Shown here: positions 15,099 through 23,816 of the stretch, one piece after another | How the letters are laid out: each line of letters begins with the position of its first letter | Position numbering within the stretch: position 1 is the stretch's first letter | Virus record (IMG/VR): IMGVR_UViG_3300017708_002310 | Span: 1 to 24,012 of that record | Reading direction: 5' to 3' (one strand) | DNA length: 24,012 nt | Source: a virus | Position numbers and translations under genes: made by a program | Notes under the pieces: model-generated | The model's database searches: none | Told to the model about the DNA's origin: nothing | What the model saw: the letters and a program-made list of their open reading frames with translations, nothing else

Positions 15099-18000
15099 AT
15101 GTCCAAATATATTTCAGGTCGCTATAAAAAAACTCCACAATCGGGATTAACTTCCGATAGGTATAGATATTTGTCTCCAGGTGATGCAGAACCAAATCTT
15201 GGAGATACTCCCACTGTTCAAGGTTCTACAAACATACCACCAGGACAACAATATATTGTTGTTAGTCTTATTGACAGACCTGGAGAAAGATTTTGGATTC
15301 CAAATCAGGGTGGTATTATTCCTGGATCTATTAGTGTATTTGATGAAGACGGACTTGTTGGAGGTTTAAGTAGCACAACACAACTAAATTTTGAAGGTAA
15401 TGCAATTGTTGCAGAAGGGATTAAATTACCACAACCAGGCGTTGCAGTAACAATCACAGTTGCACCTCCAGGAAATAATAATTCTGTATTATTTAAAAAT
15501 AATGATGATTTTGCTACAGATAGTAGATTTACTTTTGATGGTGGATTATTTACTGCTGGAGATAGGATTACTGTAGGCACTGGTGGAACAGTAATTACAA
15601 CCACTCTAGGTGGATTGGTGGGTATTGGAACTACAATTCCTACTCAAGAATTGCATTTAGATGGTGATTTTAGAATCACAGGAACGATTTATGATTCTAC
15701 AAATCAACCAGGCACTCCTGGAGATCTATTAGTTAAGTCAGAAGTAGGTGATCTTATATGGATTAGACCACAATCAATTATTTCTGGTGCTGGTGGAACC
15801 ATAGGTCAAATTCAGTTTCATAGTGCTGCTGGTCTTGTAGATGGTGCTGATAATTTTTATTATGATTTTAATAATAATCGTGTCGGAATAGGAAGTACAG
15901 TTCCAACACAATTACTTGATGTTCTTGGAGTATCTACCTTCAGTGGTGGAGTTTTTGTTGACAGTTTAACTGCAACTGAAAACTCAACATTTGAAAAGAA
16001 TTTGGATGTTGATCAAAAACTAACAGTAGATGGTTTAGCGGATTTAGATGAACTATATGTTGCAGGAATTGCAACTTTTGATAATAATATTGAAGCTAAA
16101 AAAGATTTAGATGTAGATGGTCATACTGAACTTGATAATTTAGGCGTATCTGGTATAGCAACTTTTAGTAATGAATTAAAAGTTGACGCTACAGGAACAT
16201 TAAATGTAATTGGTGATGGTTTAGGTCAAGATGTAATACTTGCTAGCGCAGGTGGTATTACAACAACTGGTGGAGATGCCTATATTGGTGGTGATTTATA
16301 CATTAAAGATGATTTAGTTTTTGATAACTTAACAGCAAATACTGGTACATTTAATGAAAGTTTAAAAGTTTCGGGTATTCTTACAGCAACTTCATTTGCC
16401 GATATTGGTGAGGTAAGAATTACTTCTAATATCATCAGATCTACTGGAGATGGTGATAACTTAGTTTTACAGTCTGATGATGGTATTATACAATCCAATG
16501 ATGATGTTTATATAAATTCAACTACTGAATCTGATGATAAAGATACTGGTGCTCTAGTCGTTAATGGTGGTGTTGGTATTGAGAATAATTTAAATGTTGG
16601 TGGTGCAGTATCATTCACTGGACCTTCTATTGGTGTCGCAGTAACACTTGCTGGTGCAGGTGGTATCACAACCACTGGTGGGGACCTTTATGTTGGTGGT
16701 GATTTATATGTTCAGGATGACCTTGTTTTTGATGATTTAACAGCAGATGAAGGAACATTTAATGCATTATTCCTTGGTGATGATGAAAAAATCAACTTTG
16801 GTGATAGTCCAGAAGGAGCAAATGATTTACAAATATATCATACAGCAGATTTAGGGCAACCAGAAGAGCAAAAGGGAGCTACAGGACAAGGTACAGTAGG
16901 AACTGGTATAACAGTTGCAAATGGAGGGGCAAGTATAATTGAGGAGACAGGTGAAGGTCCTTTAATCTTAAAGACAAATGGTGGTGGAAGTCAAAATGGT
17001 GCGCTTAACTTTTATGATAATAATTGGAGACCTCTGGCGAAATATCGTGCTGGTGGTAACACAGAATTTTTCTTTCAGGGTTATCACAGGTTAATTACAA
17101 CATTATATGGTACCGAAATATACAGAGACCTAGTTGTATTAGATCAAGGTAGTCACACTGCTTCTGTTGGTATTGGAACTGCTAATCCAACAGAAGCATT
17201 GGAAGTTAAAGGTAATGCAATTCCCAATATTGATGTTACTTATAATTTAGGATCTCCTACTAAGAGATGGAATAATGTTTATGCAAGCACATTCAATGGT
17301 CAGTTTCAAGGAACTGCTGATACTGCAAATAAGTTAACAACACCTAGAACATTTACTTTAGGTGAAGGTACTAATGATGATATTGTTGCAGTAGGAAAAA
17401 CTTTTGATGGAACTTCTAACGTAGGATTTGCTCTTACATTAACAACTACTGGTGTAACACAAGGTACTTATGGTTCTGAAACTAAAGTTGGAACATTTAC
17501 TGTTGATAGTAAAGGCAGAGTAACATCAGCATCTGAAGTAAATATTGATTTTGGTAATGCTACTGTAGATAAAGCAAATAAGTTAACAACACCTAGAACA
17601 TTTACTTTAGGTGAAGGTACTAATGATGATATTATTGCTATTGGAAAAACCTTTGATGGAACTGAAAATGTAGGATTTGCTCTTACATTAAAAGACGTTG
17701 GTCCTGGAGCAGGAGATTATGGTGGAGAAAATAAATTAATATCCTTAGAGTTAGATGATAAAGGAAGAGTTACTGGAGTAACAAGTACTAGTATTGATTT
17801 TGGTATTGCAACTGTTGCTACTGCCAATTCATTAACAAACTCAAGAAACATAGAAGCAACAGGTGATATTTCATGGAATGTTAACTTTAAAGGTCATGAA
17901 GATGTAACTGCTGCAGCAACATTAGCATCTATACCAAATCTTGTTGCAGGAACTGTTGGTTCTTCAACTAAAGTTGGTGTCGTTACTTTTGATACTAAAG

Positions 18001-21000
18001 GTAGAATAACAGCAGCATCCAATGTAAATATTGATTTTGATAATGCTACTGTAGGTAAAGCAGGATATGCAGATACTGCAGGTATAGCAACTAACCTGAA
18101 GGGTGGTCAAGCATATCAAATTCCTTATCAAAGTGCTGCTGATACGACACAGTTTATTCCTAATGGAACTACAAGTGGTCAATTACTACAGTATAATGAA
18201 AATTCAGCACCATCTTGGGTAAATGTAGGAGAATTATCTGCAGGAATAGCAGAAACTGCTAACAATCTTGCAAATGGTGCAGCAGGAAGTATACCATATC
18301 AAGATGGTCCTGGAAGTACGGTATTCCTTGCAGAACCTAATGCAGGTAATTATGTTCTTACTTACGATAATATAAATGAAGCACCAGAGTGGAAAGATAT
18401 ATCCACTTTTGATGCCGTTGGATATACAATAGAGGCGGCAGATGATGGTAACAATGCTAAGATTATAATAACTGACGGTGGTACAGGAATTTCTTCCATT
18501 ACTGTTACTGCTGGTTCTAATATTACTATTGACCCTGCAGATTCAACTGGATTTACTATTGCTGCGGTTAATGGTGCTGGAATTGGTATTGCTGCTAGTG
18601 CTAGTAATATATTAAATGTTAATAATGGTCTAATTGGTGGTGTTAATGATAATAGTGGTGAGGATAAAATTGTTTTCTATGATGAAAGCGAAGAGAAATT
18701 AACTTATTTAACTGTAGGATCTGGATTAACGATTACTGATACTTCTATTAGTGTAGATAGTGATATTGCCTTAGATAAAATTTCTGAAGGAAACTCAAAA
18801 GCAGAAATAATTGATACTGCAACAGAATCTAAATTCACCGTAGAAATTGATGCTGCCGAGAAATTTTCTGTTGATATTGGTGGTCCAAAAATACATAGAC
18901 AAGATAATTCTAATGAAGGTGGATCTATAGTACTCAATAGAGCAGCAGATGATGTTGCTGCTTTTGAACTTGATGTTTATGGATCATCAAGTTCTGATTC
19001 TGGTAGATTTAGAATTATAGATTCTACTGGTGGTGGAGAGAGATTTACGATTGGACCTGCTGGACAAATTGGTCTTAGTGGTGCAAATTATGGTTCATCA
19101 GGACAGGTACTGACTTCTAATGGTGCTTCAAGTGCTCCTACATGGGAAAATGCTTCTAGTATTGGTGCTGGAGCCACAGATAAGATTTCTGAAGGAGATT
19201 CAAAAGCAGAAATTGTAGACACTAATGGTAATGGGCACTTTTTAGTAGAGACAGAAGCAACAGAAAGACTTCGTATAACTTCCGATGGTAATGTTGGTAT
19301 AGGTTCTACACAACCAACAGTAGAACTTGACATTAATGGGAAGGTTGCTCTCGGAAGTTCTGTTTATGATTCAAATGGTAGTACCGGAACTGGGGGACAG
19401 GTATTGTCTAGTATCCCTGGTATAGGTGTTTCTTGGACAGATCAGACTGGTGGTGGTAGTGGATCTGGATCGTCTAAGGTTGCATTGTTATTTGAACAAA
19501 AATCTATAAGTAATAGTGGTGGTGGTTATAACGCTGGGAATTGGGTTGTCAGAGAATTAAATACGGAAATTGATCCTCAAAATTTCGTTGATTTTAATCC
19601 AAGCGGTGACTCTTGGTCATTAGAAGCAGGAACTTATAGGATAAAATGGAGTGCCCCAATGTATAGGGTTAATGGGCATATATCCATATTATTTTATTCT
19701 ACTGATAGTACTTTTAATAATAATAGTTTTACGGGAAATGTCACTGTTAGTGGAAGTAGTGAATTTTCGGACAGTACTAGAAATCCAGGTATACAAACTA
19801 GATCTTTTGGAGATACTATAGTTACAATATCTCAGACAACTTACTTTAAAATCCTAAGCAGGGGCGGTACTACAAACAATGTAGGAGGATTGGGATTAGG
19901 TGTTCCATCAGGTCAAGCGGATGAAATTTATACACAAGTATACCTAGAAGATTTATCTGCTTCTGGTGGAGGAGGTGGAACTGGGACTTTAACGGATGTA
20001 GATGTAAAACAATATTCAGATAGTAATACACCAAGAACAGAATATGGATGTAGTAATCCTATTGAAGTAACAGTTGCTGCTGGAATTGCAACCATTGGAA
20101 TTGGGACTACAAGTAATGCATATGGAAAGCGTTATATTGGACCCACAGAACCAACGGGAGATATTTGTGATGGTGATATTTGGTATGATACAAGTATCGG
20201 TACTGGATCTGGATTATTTAGTGCAGACCCAGTAGGAACTATTATTGCTTGGTCTGGTACAACATCAAACATTCCAAGTGGATATCAACTTTGTGATGGT
20301 AGTGTTGCACTATCAACAACACTTCAAAATATTGTAGGAACTAATGTACCTGACTTAACAGATAGGTTCATCGTTGGTGCTAATAATATTAGTGGAACAG
20401 GATCATATCCTGGTGTTGGTATAGGTTCTACTGGTGGTAGTTCTGATGCCATAGTTGTTGAACATAATCACAGTTACAGTAACTTTTCAGATCCAGGTGA
20501 TCACACCCACTCTTATGATGATTACTCTAGAGGAGGAACTGAGGACACGATTGATACTAACAATTACAATATAGGTGATCGTCCAAGAACGACTGGTGGT
20601 AGTGGTTCACATACACACAGTTTCGATATTGATAACCAGGGAGTATCTGGAACTAATAAAAACCTCCCACCATATTATGCACTATTCTATATTATTAAGC
20701 ATAGTTCCTCTACTACTGATGGTTCGGGTGTTTCTGTTAATGTAGTCAATGCACAAAACAGAGGAAGTAGTGGTGGTACACAGTATTTACTTTTTGTTGG
20801 TGGTACTGCTGATCAGCAGGTATACGTATCAACTGATAATGATAAGAGACTTAGATATACTCCATCTTCACAACTCCTAGAAACTGAGCAATTTCTTGCT
20901 CGTAGTAATACTTACATTGGTAATATTACTGCTCCTAGTTCAGCAGGTGTTGGACTAAGTAGTGATATTAGTATTTCTGCAGTTGGTGCTTCTGGTTTGC

Positions 21001-21623
21001 TTACTGAATCTTCACACATCCACAAATGGCTTGCTGGACCAAACCGAGAATATGAAATTAGAATTGGTGGTGCAGGTGTTCTTAGACCTGAGGTGGATAA
21101 TACTCTTACTATTGGTTCTGCTACCAAGAGATGGTCTGTTGTTTATGCTGGTACTGGAAGTATTGATACTTCTGATCAGAGAGAGAAGACTGAAATTGTT
21201 GATAGTATACTAGGTACAGATTTTATCAAGTCTCTAAGACCAGTATCTTATAAGTGGATTTCTGGTGGTAAAGTACCAAGATATGAAGTAGACGAACAGG
21301 GTGAGTTTATCTTAGGTGATGTGGGTCAAAAGATTGTTTGTCGTGATGAAAACGATAGTCCAATCTTTGATGATGTTCCTGGTAGAAGAACTCATTATGG
21401 TTTCATTGCACAGGAAATAAAACAATCTTTAGATGATGCCGGTATCGTTGATGGAGACTTTGGTGGTTGGGTTCTTGGAGATAAGGATGATCCAAATAGT
21501 TCACAATCCTTACGATATAGTGAGATTATTGCTCCACTTACAAAGGCACTTCAAGAAGCATTAGGTAGAATTGAAGAACTTGAAAAATCAGTTCAAGACC
21601 TTCAAAGTTCTAATAATAATTAA
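15099..21623 (+). CDS. Giant tail fibre with phage collar domain and C-terminal S74 self-cleaving chaperone
   Basis: At 2174 residues this is the largest gene here. The N-terminal part has fibre modules (VGIGTTIPTQELHLDGDFRI, YDSTNQPGTPGDLLVKSEVG, two GGITTTGGDxYxGGDLYxxD units). Residues about 740-990 carry three phage-fibre repeats of about 83 residues (NKLTTPRTFTLGEGTNDD, then SKGRVTSASEVNIDF). About 1461-1620 look like a C1q-type jelly roll (WVVRELNTEIDPQNF, LEAGTYRIKWSAPMY). About 1708-1867 are a phage tail collar domain: DPVGTIIAWSG, GYQLCDGS, PDLTDRFIVGA, three His-x-His motifs at 1789, 1802 and 1838 as in metal-binding T4 gp37/gp12 tips, and LPPYYALFYIIKH. From Ser2025 (TSDQREK) to the end is a peptidase S74 intramolecular chaperone (SLRPVSYKWISGG, HYGFIAQEI, LRYSEIIAPLTKAL, terminal coiled coil) that should trimerise, fold the fibre and cut itself off before Ser2025 or close by. 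It is the probable main host-recognition fibre. Confidence 0.92.
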   Translation: MSKYISGRYKKTPQSGLTSDRYRYLSPGDAEPNLGDTPTVQGSTNIPPGQQYIVVSLIDRPGERFWIPNQGGIIPGSISVFDEDGLVGGLSSTTQLNFEGNAIVAEGIKLPQPGVAVTITVAPPGNNNSVLFKNNDDFATDSRFTFDGGLFTAGDRITVGTGGTVITTTLGGLVGIGTTIPTQELHLDGDFRITGTIYDSTNQPGTPGDLLVKSEVGDLIWIRPQSIISGAGGTIGQIQFHSAAGLVDGADNFYYDFNNNRVGIGSTVPTQLLDVLGVSTFSGGVFVDSLTATENSTFEKNLDVDQKLTVDGLADLDELYVAGIATFDNNIEAKKDLDVDGHTELDNLGVSGIATFSNELKVDATGTLNVIGDGLGQDVILASAGGITTTGGDAYIGGDLYIKDDLVFDNLTANTGTFNESLKVSGILTATSFADIGEVRITSNIIRSTGDGDNLVLQSDDGIIQSNDDVYINSTTESDDKDTGALVVNGGVGIENNLNVGGAVSFTGPSIGVAVTLAGAGGITTTGGDLYVGGDLYVQDDLVFDDLTADEGTFNALFLGDDEKINFGDSPEGANDLQIYHTADLGQPEEQKGATGQGTVGTGITVANGGASIIEETGEGPLILKTNGGGSQNGALNFYDNNWRPLAKYRAGGNTEFFFQGYHRLITTLYGTEIYRDLVVLDQGSHTASVGIGTANPTEALEVKGNAIPNIDVTYNLGSPTKRWNNVYASTFNGQFQGTADTANKLTTPRTFTLGEGTNDDIVAVGKTFDGTSNVGFALTLTTTGVTQGTYGSETKVGTFTVDSKGRVTSASEVNIDFGNATVDKANKLTTPRTFTLGEGTNDDIIAIGKTFDGTENVGFALTLKDVGPGAGDYGGENKLISLELDDKGRVTGVTSTSIDFGIATVATANSLTNSRNIEATGDISWNVNFKGHEDVTAAATLASIPNLVAGTVGSSTKVGVVTFDTKGRITAASNVNIDFDNATVGKAGYADTAGIATNLKGGQAYQIPYQSAADTTQFIPNGTTSGQLLQYNENSAPSWVNVGELSAGIAETANNLANGAAGSIPYQDGPGSTVFLAEPNAGNYVLTYDNINEAPEWKDISTFDAVGYTIEAADDGNNAKIIITDGGTGISSITVTAGSNITIDPADSTGFTIAAVNGAGIGIAASASNILNVNNGLIGGVNDNSGEDKIVFYDESEEKLTYLTVGSGLTITDTSISVDSDIALDKISEGNSKAEIIDTATESKFTVEIDAAEKFSVDIGGPKIHRQDNSNEGGSIVLNRAADDVAAFELDVYGSSSSDSGRFRIIDSTGGGERFTIGPAGQIGLSGANYGSSGQVLTSNGASSAPTWENASSIGAGATDKISEGDSKAEIVDTNGNGHFLVETEATERLRITSDGNVGIGSTQPTVELDINGKVALGSSVYDSNGSTGTGGQVLSSIPGIGVSWTDQTGGGSGSGSSKVALLFEQKSISNSGGGYNAGNWVVRELNTEIDPQNFVDFNPSGDSWSLEAGTYRIKWSAPMYRVNGHISILFYSTDSTFNNNSFTGNVTVSGSSEFSDSTRNPGIQTRSFGDTIVTISQTTYFKILSRGGTTNNVGGLGLGVPSGQADEIYTQVYLEDLSASGGGGGTGTLTDVDVKQYSDSNTPRTEYGCSNPIEVTVAAGIATIGIGTTSNAYGKRYIGPTEPTGDICDGDIWYDTSIGTGSGLFSADPVGTIIAWSGTTSNIPSGYQLCDGSVALSTTLQNIVGTNVPDLTDRFIVGANNISGTGSYPGVGIGSTGGSSDAIVVEHNHSYSNFSDPGDHTHSYDDYSRGGTEDTIDTNNYNIGDRPRTTGGSGSHTHSFDIDNQGVSGTNKNLPPYYALFYIIKHSSSTTDGSGVSVNVVNAQNRGSSGGTQYLLFVGGTADQQVYVSTDNDKRLRYTPSSQLLETEQFLARSNTYIGNITAPSSAGVGLSSDISISAVGASGLLTESSHIHKWLAGPNREYEIRIGGAGVLRPEVDNTLTIGSATKRWSVVYAGTGSIDTSDQREKTEIVDSILGTDFIKSLRPVSYKWISGGKVPRYEVDEQGEFILGDVGQKIVCRDENDSPIFDDVPGRRTHYGFIAQEIKQSLDDAGIVDGDFGGWVLGDKDDPNSSQSLRYSEIIAPLTKALQEALGRIEELEKSVQDLQSSNNN
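17325..17633 (+). repeat. Pair of identical 60-bp direct repeats at 83-codon spacing
   Basis: The 60 bases at 17325-17384 recur unchanged at 17574-17633, 249 bases apart and in phase. They encode ANKLTTPRTFTLGEGTNDDI. Flanking sequence is related but diverged, and a third protein-level copy (TANSLTNSRNIEATGDISWN) follows. The identity suggests recent duplication or conversion. Confidence 0.9.
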
Positions 21624-21633
21624 TTTCCCCACA

Positions 21634-21641
21634 TCTAAATA
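21634..21641 (+). promoter_or_regulatory. Candidate late promoter before the three-paralogue cassette
   Basis: TCTAAATA lies in the 51-base gap between the giant fibre stop and ATG 21675. It is the same octamer as at 1085 and (inverted) 1113. This would let the following three genes be expressed apart from the fibre. Confidence 0.55.
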
Positions 21642-21674
21642 AATTCTGAATGAACTCTATAAAATTATTGCATA

Positions 21675-22559
21675 ATGACAACTAAAATTAGAATTGGTGG
21701 TGAATGGATTAATTTAGAGAGTAACGTTGTAGTTTCTCCTAGTGGTGTCAGTGGTTCTTGGAGAAATACTAATAACACTCATAATGTATTTTATACTAGT
21801 ACTACATCATCAGTGATGTATGTGAGTGCAATTTTCCACGTTAAACTGCTTTCCGCTGATTCTGGTTCAGAAGTTATAGCAGGTAGTAGTGCTTGGGCAT
21901 ATGTATCTACCTCCGGTGAAACTGGAACAAATCTTTCAAATAATTATACTAATATTTGTAGGGTAAGAGATAATGGAACATCAAATGCAGATGATCTTTA
22001 TTTAAATGCGAGATTTTTTGTTCCATCTAATTGTAAGTATATTGTGAAACTGCTTGATAAAGATTTAGCAGATACTCTTGGATCTAGAGTTTCTACACTT
22101 TCTTGGAAAGAATTTGATTTTGAGTTGAAAAGCTCAGATATTATATTTAATTCAAAAGGTTCAAACAGTAATAATTTTAGTCGTGCGGCTAAAGTATCAT
22201 CAAGTCAAATTACTAGTACTTGGTCACAGTTTATGAAAGACTATGCAGTATGGTATGAACCTGGAAATACTGGAACTAATCCACCATATTCAACAACATA
22301 TACAATAAATATCACAAAAGCAGGTGATTATACATTAGAATATGGTATAGATGGTAATGGAAATATAACTTTTGACGGAACACAAGTTGCATCAGCTGTT
22401 GGAACTGATGCATCATGGACAAATGATCCACCTAGCTTTGTTACGTTATCAAATGTAAGTACTGGAACGCATACATTAGTTGCAACCGTAGATGGTTCAA
22501 CCAATTGGAATAGTAATCCTGCAGGTATAGCTTGGAAACTTAAACTTAGTGGAACTTAA
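21675..22559 (+). CDS. Fibre-associated paralogue 1 with extra C-terminal lectin-like domain
   Basis: The 294-residue product has residues 1-155 shared with the next two genes: an N-terminal TTKIRIGGEWINLES, CRVRDNGTSNADDLYLNARF, FVPSNCKYIVKLLDKD and SWKEFDFEL. Residues about 160-294 are unique within the trio: TWSQFMKDYAVWYEPGN, TYTINITKAGDYTLEYGIDG, NGNITFDGTQVASA, LSNVSTGTHTLVATV and NSNPAGIAWKLKLSGT. The second part is an all-beta fold of carbohydrate-binding type by pattern; binding is inferred. Position right after the giant fibre points to an accessory adhesin or fibre-tip protein. A late-promoter-like octamer stands 34 bases before the ATG; no strong ribosome binding site is visible. 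Confidence 0.7.
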   Translation: MTTKIRIGGEWINLESNVVVSPSGVSGSWRNTNNTHNVFYTSTTSSVMYVSAIFHVKLLSADSGSEVIAGSSAWAYVSTSGETGTNLSNNYTNICRVRDNGTSNADDLYLNARFFVPSNCKYIVKLLDKDLADTLGSRVSTLSWKEFDFELKSSDIIFNSKGSNSNNFSRAAKVSSSQITSTWSQFMKDYAVWYEPGNTGTNPPYSTTYTINITKAGDYTLEYGIDGNGNITFDGTQVASAVGTDASWTNDPPSFVTLSNVSTGTHTLVATVDGSTNWNSNPAGIAWKLKLSGT

Positions 22560-22570
22560 GGAGAAATAAA

Positions 22571-23050
22571 ATGCCAGTAAAAATCAGAGAAGGAAGCACT
22601 TGGAAGTTAATTGCAAATGATTCAGAAATTCCTGCTAATCTAGGAGGTAGTTATGCACACTATGGACCTAATGAATCATCTACAAGATCTGCTAATACTG
22701 TATATACAAATAATGAATCTAGACTTATTCATATTAATGCCACAATAGGTATAGATAGAGATTCATCAATTGGTACTGACCTAGCTGCTGGAACTCTTGT
22801 TTCAGGAAGTTATGTTCTTGCAGAAATAACTTCTCCACAAGGTGCAACTACAGAGGTTGCTAATATTAGAGATAATGGTAATGCAAATACAAAATATTTA
22901 TTTTTAAATCCACAATTTTTCGTACCTATTGGATTTAGTTATAAAATTAAATTATATGATTCTGATGATAATGATTGGTCACTAAATACAACTTATCCAA
23001 ACGCTATAGAAACATTCGCTTGGTCAGAATATATATTTAATTTAGAATAA
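22571..23050 (+). CDS. Fibre-associated paralogue 2
   Basis: The 159-residue product shows the same core as its neighbours: PVKIREGSTWKLIANDSEIP at the start, ANIRDNGNANTKYLFLNPQF, FVPIGFSYKIKLYDSDDNDW and FAWSEYIFNLE at the end. It also has HINATIGIDRDSSIGTDLAAG and GSYVLAEI, which align with the third gene. There is no enzyme motif, signal or membrane segment. AAGGAG seven bases before the ATG is a good ribosome binding site. The stop overlaps the next ATG (TAATG). Tandem copying of a small adhesin-like gene beside the fibre fits host-range diversification; a fibre chaperone role is the alternative. The family has no name I recognise. Confidence 0.7.
   Translation: MPVKIREGSTWKLIANDSEIPANLGGSYAHYGPNESSTRSANTVYTNNESRLIHINATIGIDRDSSIGTDLAAGTLVSGSYVLAEITSPQGATTEVANIRDNGNANTKYLFLNPQFFVPIGFSYKIKLYDSDDNDWSLNTTYPNAIETFAWSEYIFNLE
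22981..22988 (+). promoter_or_regulatory. Possible internal late promoter before paralogue 3
   Basis: ACTAAATA occurs inside the coding sequence of paralogue 2 (part of Ser-Leu-Asn-Thr), 61 bases before ATG 23050. It has the same octamer as the gap motifs, but chance occurrence in AT-rich coding DNA is plausible. Confidence 0.25.
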
Positions 23051-23556
23051 TGGCGGTAAATATTAGACAAAACGGATCCTGGAATAATATTACTTTTGAT
23101 ATTGCACCATTTGCTGTTAGTGGAACCTGGAGCGATGAAACGAGTAATAGATTTTACAGAGATATCAGCATGACCGATGTAGAACAAGCAAAAAGAATAT
23201 ACACAAATACTAGTGGAAATCTAATGCTTGTTCGTGCTGTTCCTGGAATAGACAGAATTCCTAGAGGTTTGAATAATACGGAAATTTCAGGATCTTTTGC
23301 AATTGCATATGTAGATGACTTAGAAGTTGCTAGATTTAGAGATAATGGAACGAATGCAGCAGATAAACTTAGAATTGAACTTCAATTTTTTGTTCCACAA
23401 GGTAGTGAATATTATGTAAAATGCTATAAAGCGGATCACCCTCCTGATGATGCTAATACTAGTTGGCAAGGTACAAGTACTAATGGTGTTGCTGGCGATG
23501 CTAATGATCAACCTATTATTGAGACCATAGAATGGTTTGAATTTACATTCCAGTAA
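23050..23556 (+). CDS. Fibre-associated paralogue 3
   Basis: The 168-residue product is the third member of the tandem family: AVNIRQNGSWNNITFDIAPF at the start, VRAVPGIDRIPRG, GSFAIAYVDDLEVARFRDNG, ADKLRIELQFFVPQGSEYYV, and IETIEWFEFTFQ at the end. It carries an insertion of about 20 residues (DHPPDDANTSWQGTSTNG) before the last strand that the second copy lacks. It starts on the stop of copy 2 (TAATG), so it is translationally coupled. It is the last gene of the late rightward run; after a 5-base gap a sigma70-type promoter begins. No hairpin terminator is visible between the two. The function is unknown and probably structural or receptor-related. Confidence 0.7.
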   Translation: MAVNIRQNGSWNNITFDIAPFAVSGTWSDETSNRFYRDISMTDVEQAKRIYTNTSGNLMLVRAVPGIDRIPRGLNNTEISGSFAIAYVDDLEVARFRDNGTNAADKLRIELQFFVPQGSEYYVKCYKADHPPDDANTSWQGTSTNGVAGDANDQPIIETIEWFEFTFQ

Positions 23557-23561
23557 AACCC

Positions 23562-23590
23562 TTGACTTTCTGATTCACATGCGTTATGAT
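23562..23590 (+). promoter_or_regulatory. Sigma70-type (early) promoter
   Basis: TTGACT (23562-23567) and TATGAT (23585-23590) are each one base from consensus and separated by exactly 17 bases. Expected start is near 23597, giving a leader of about 17 bases to ATG 23614. Host sigma70-type polymerase reading is typical of T4-like early genes, in contrast to the CTAAATA motifs upstream. Confidence 0.85.
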
Positions 23591-23613
23591 ATCAGGGTAA
23601 TCAAAAAACCATT

Positions 23614-23811
23614 ATGAACACTGAGGCATACGTTGAAGGTGTAATGATAGACATTTGTTCTCGCTCCTTTCTTCTTATTAGTGATCAGGGAGAAGAACGT
23701 TTTATTAAATGCGATACTCCCGAAGAGTTTATGAATGTTATGGAAGTATGCACTTCACATCTTAATGATGATCAAATTCAGTATGCAGATCTTTCAGTTA
23801 AAGGGAATTAA
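23614..23811 (+). CDS. Small phage protein of unknown function, probably early
   Basis: The 65-residue product begins MNTEAYVEGVMIDICSRSFL and continues LISDQGEERFIKCDTPEEFM, then NVMEVCTSHLNDDQIQYADL. It is acidic and soluble, looks like a small alpha/beta domain and has three Cys residues in no known metal pattern. There is no signal or membrane segment. It is the first gene after the sigma70-type promoter. The predicted leader is only about 17 bases and has no ribosome binding site at normal distance (AGGG lies 16 bases upstream). The next ATG follows 5 bases after its stop, so it is coupled to the antitoxin-like gene. I do not recognise the family. Confidence 0.7.
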   Translation: MNTEAYVEGVMIDICSRSFLLISDQGEERFIKCDTPEEFMNVMEVCTSHLNDDQIQYADLSVKGN

Positions 23812-23816
23812 GTTTA

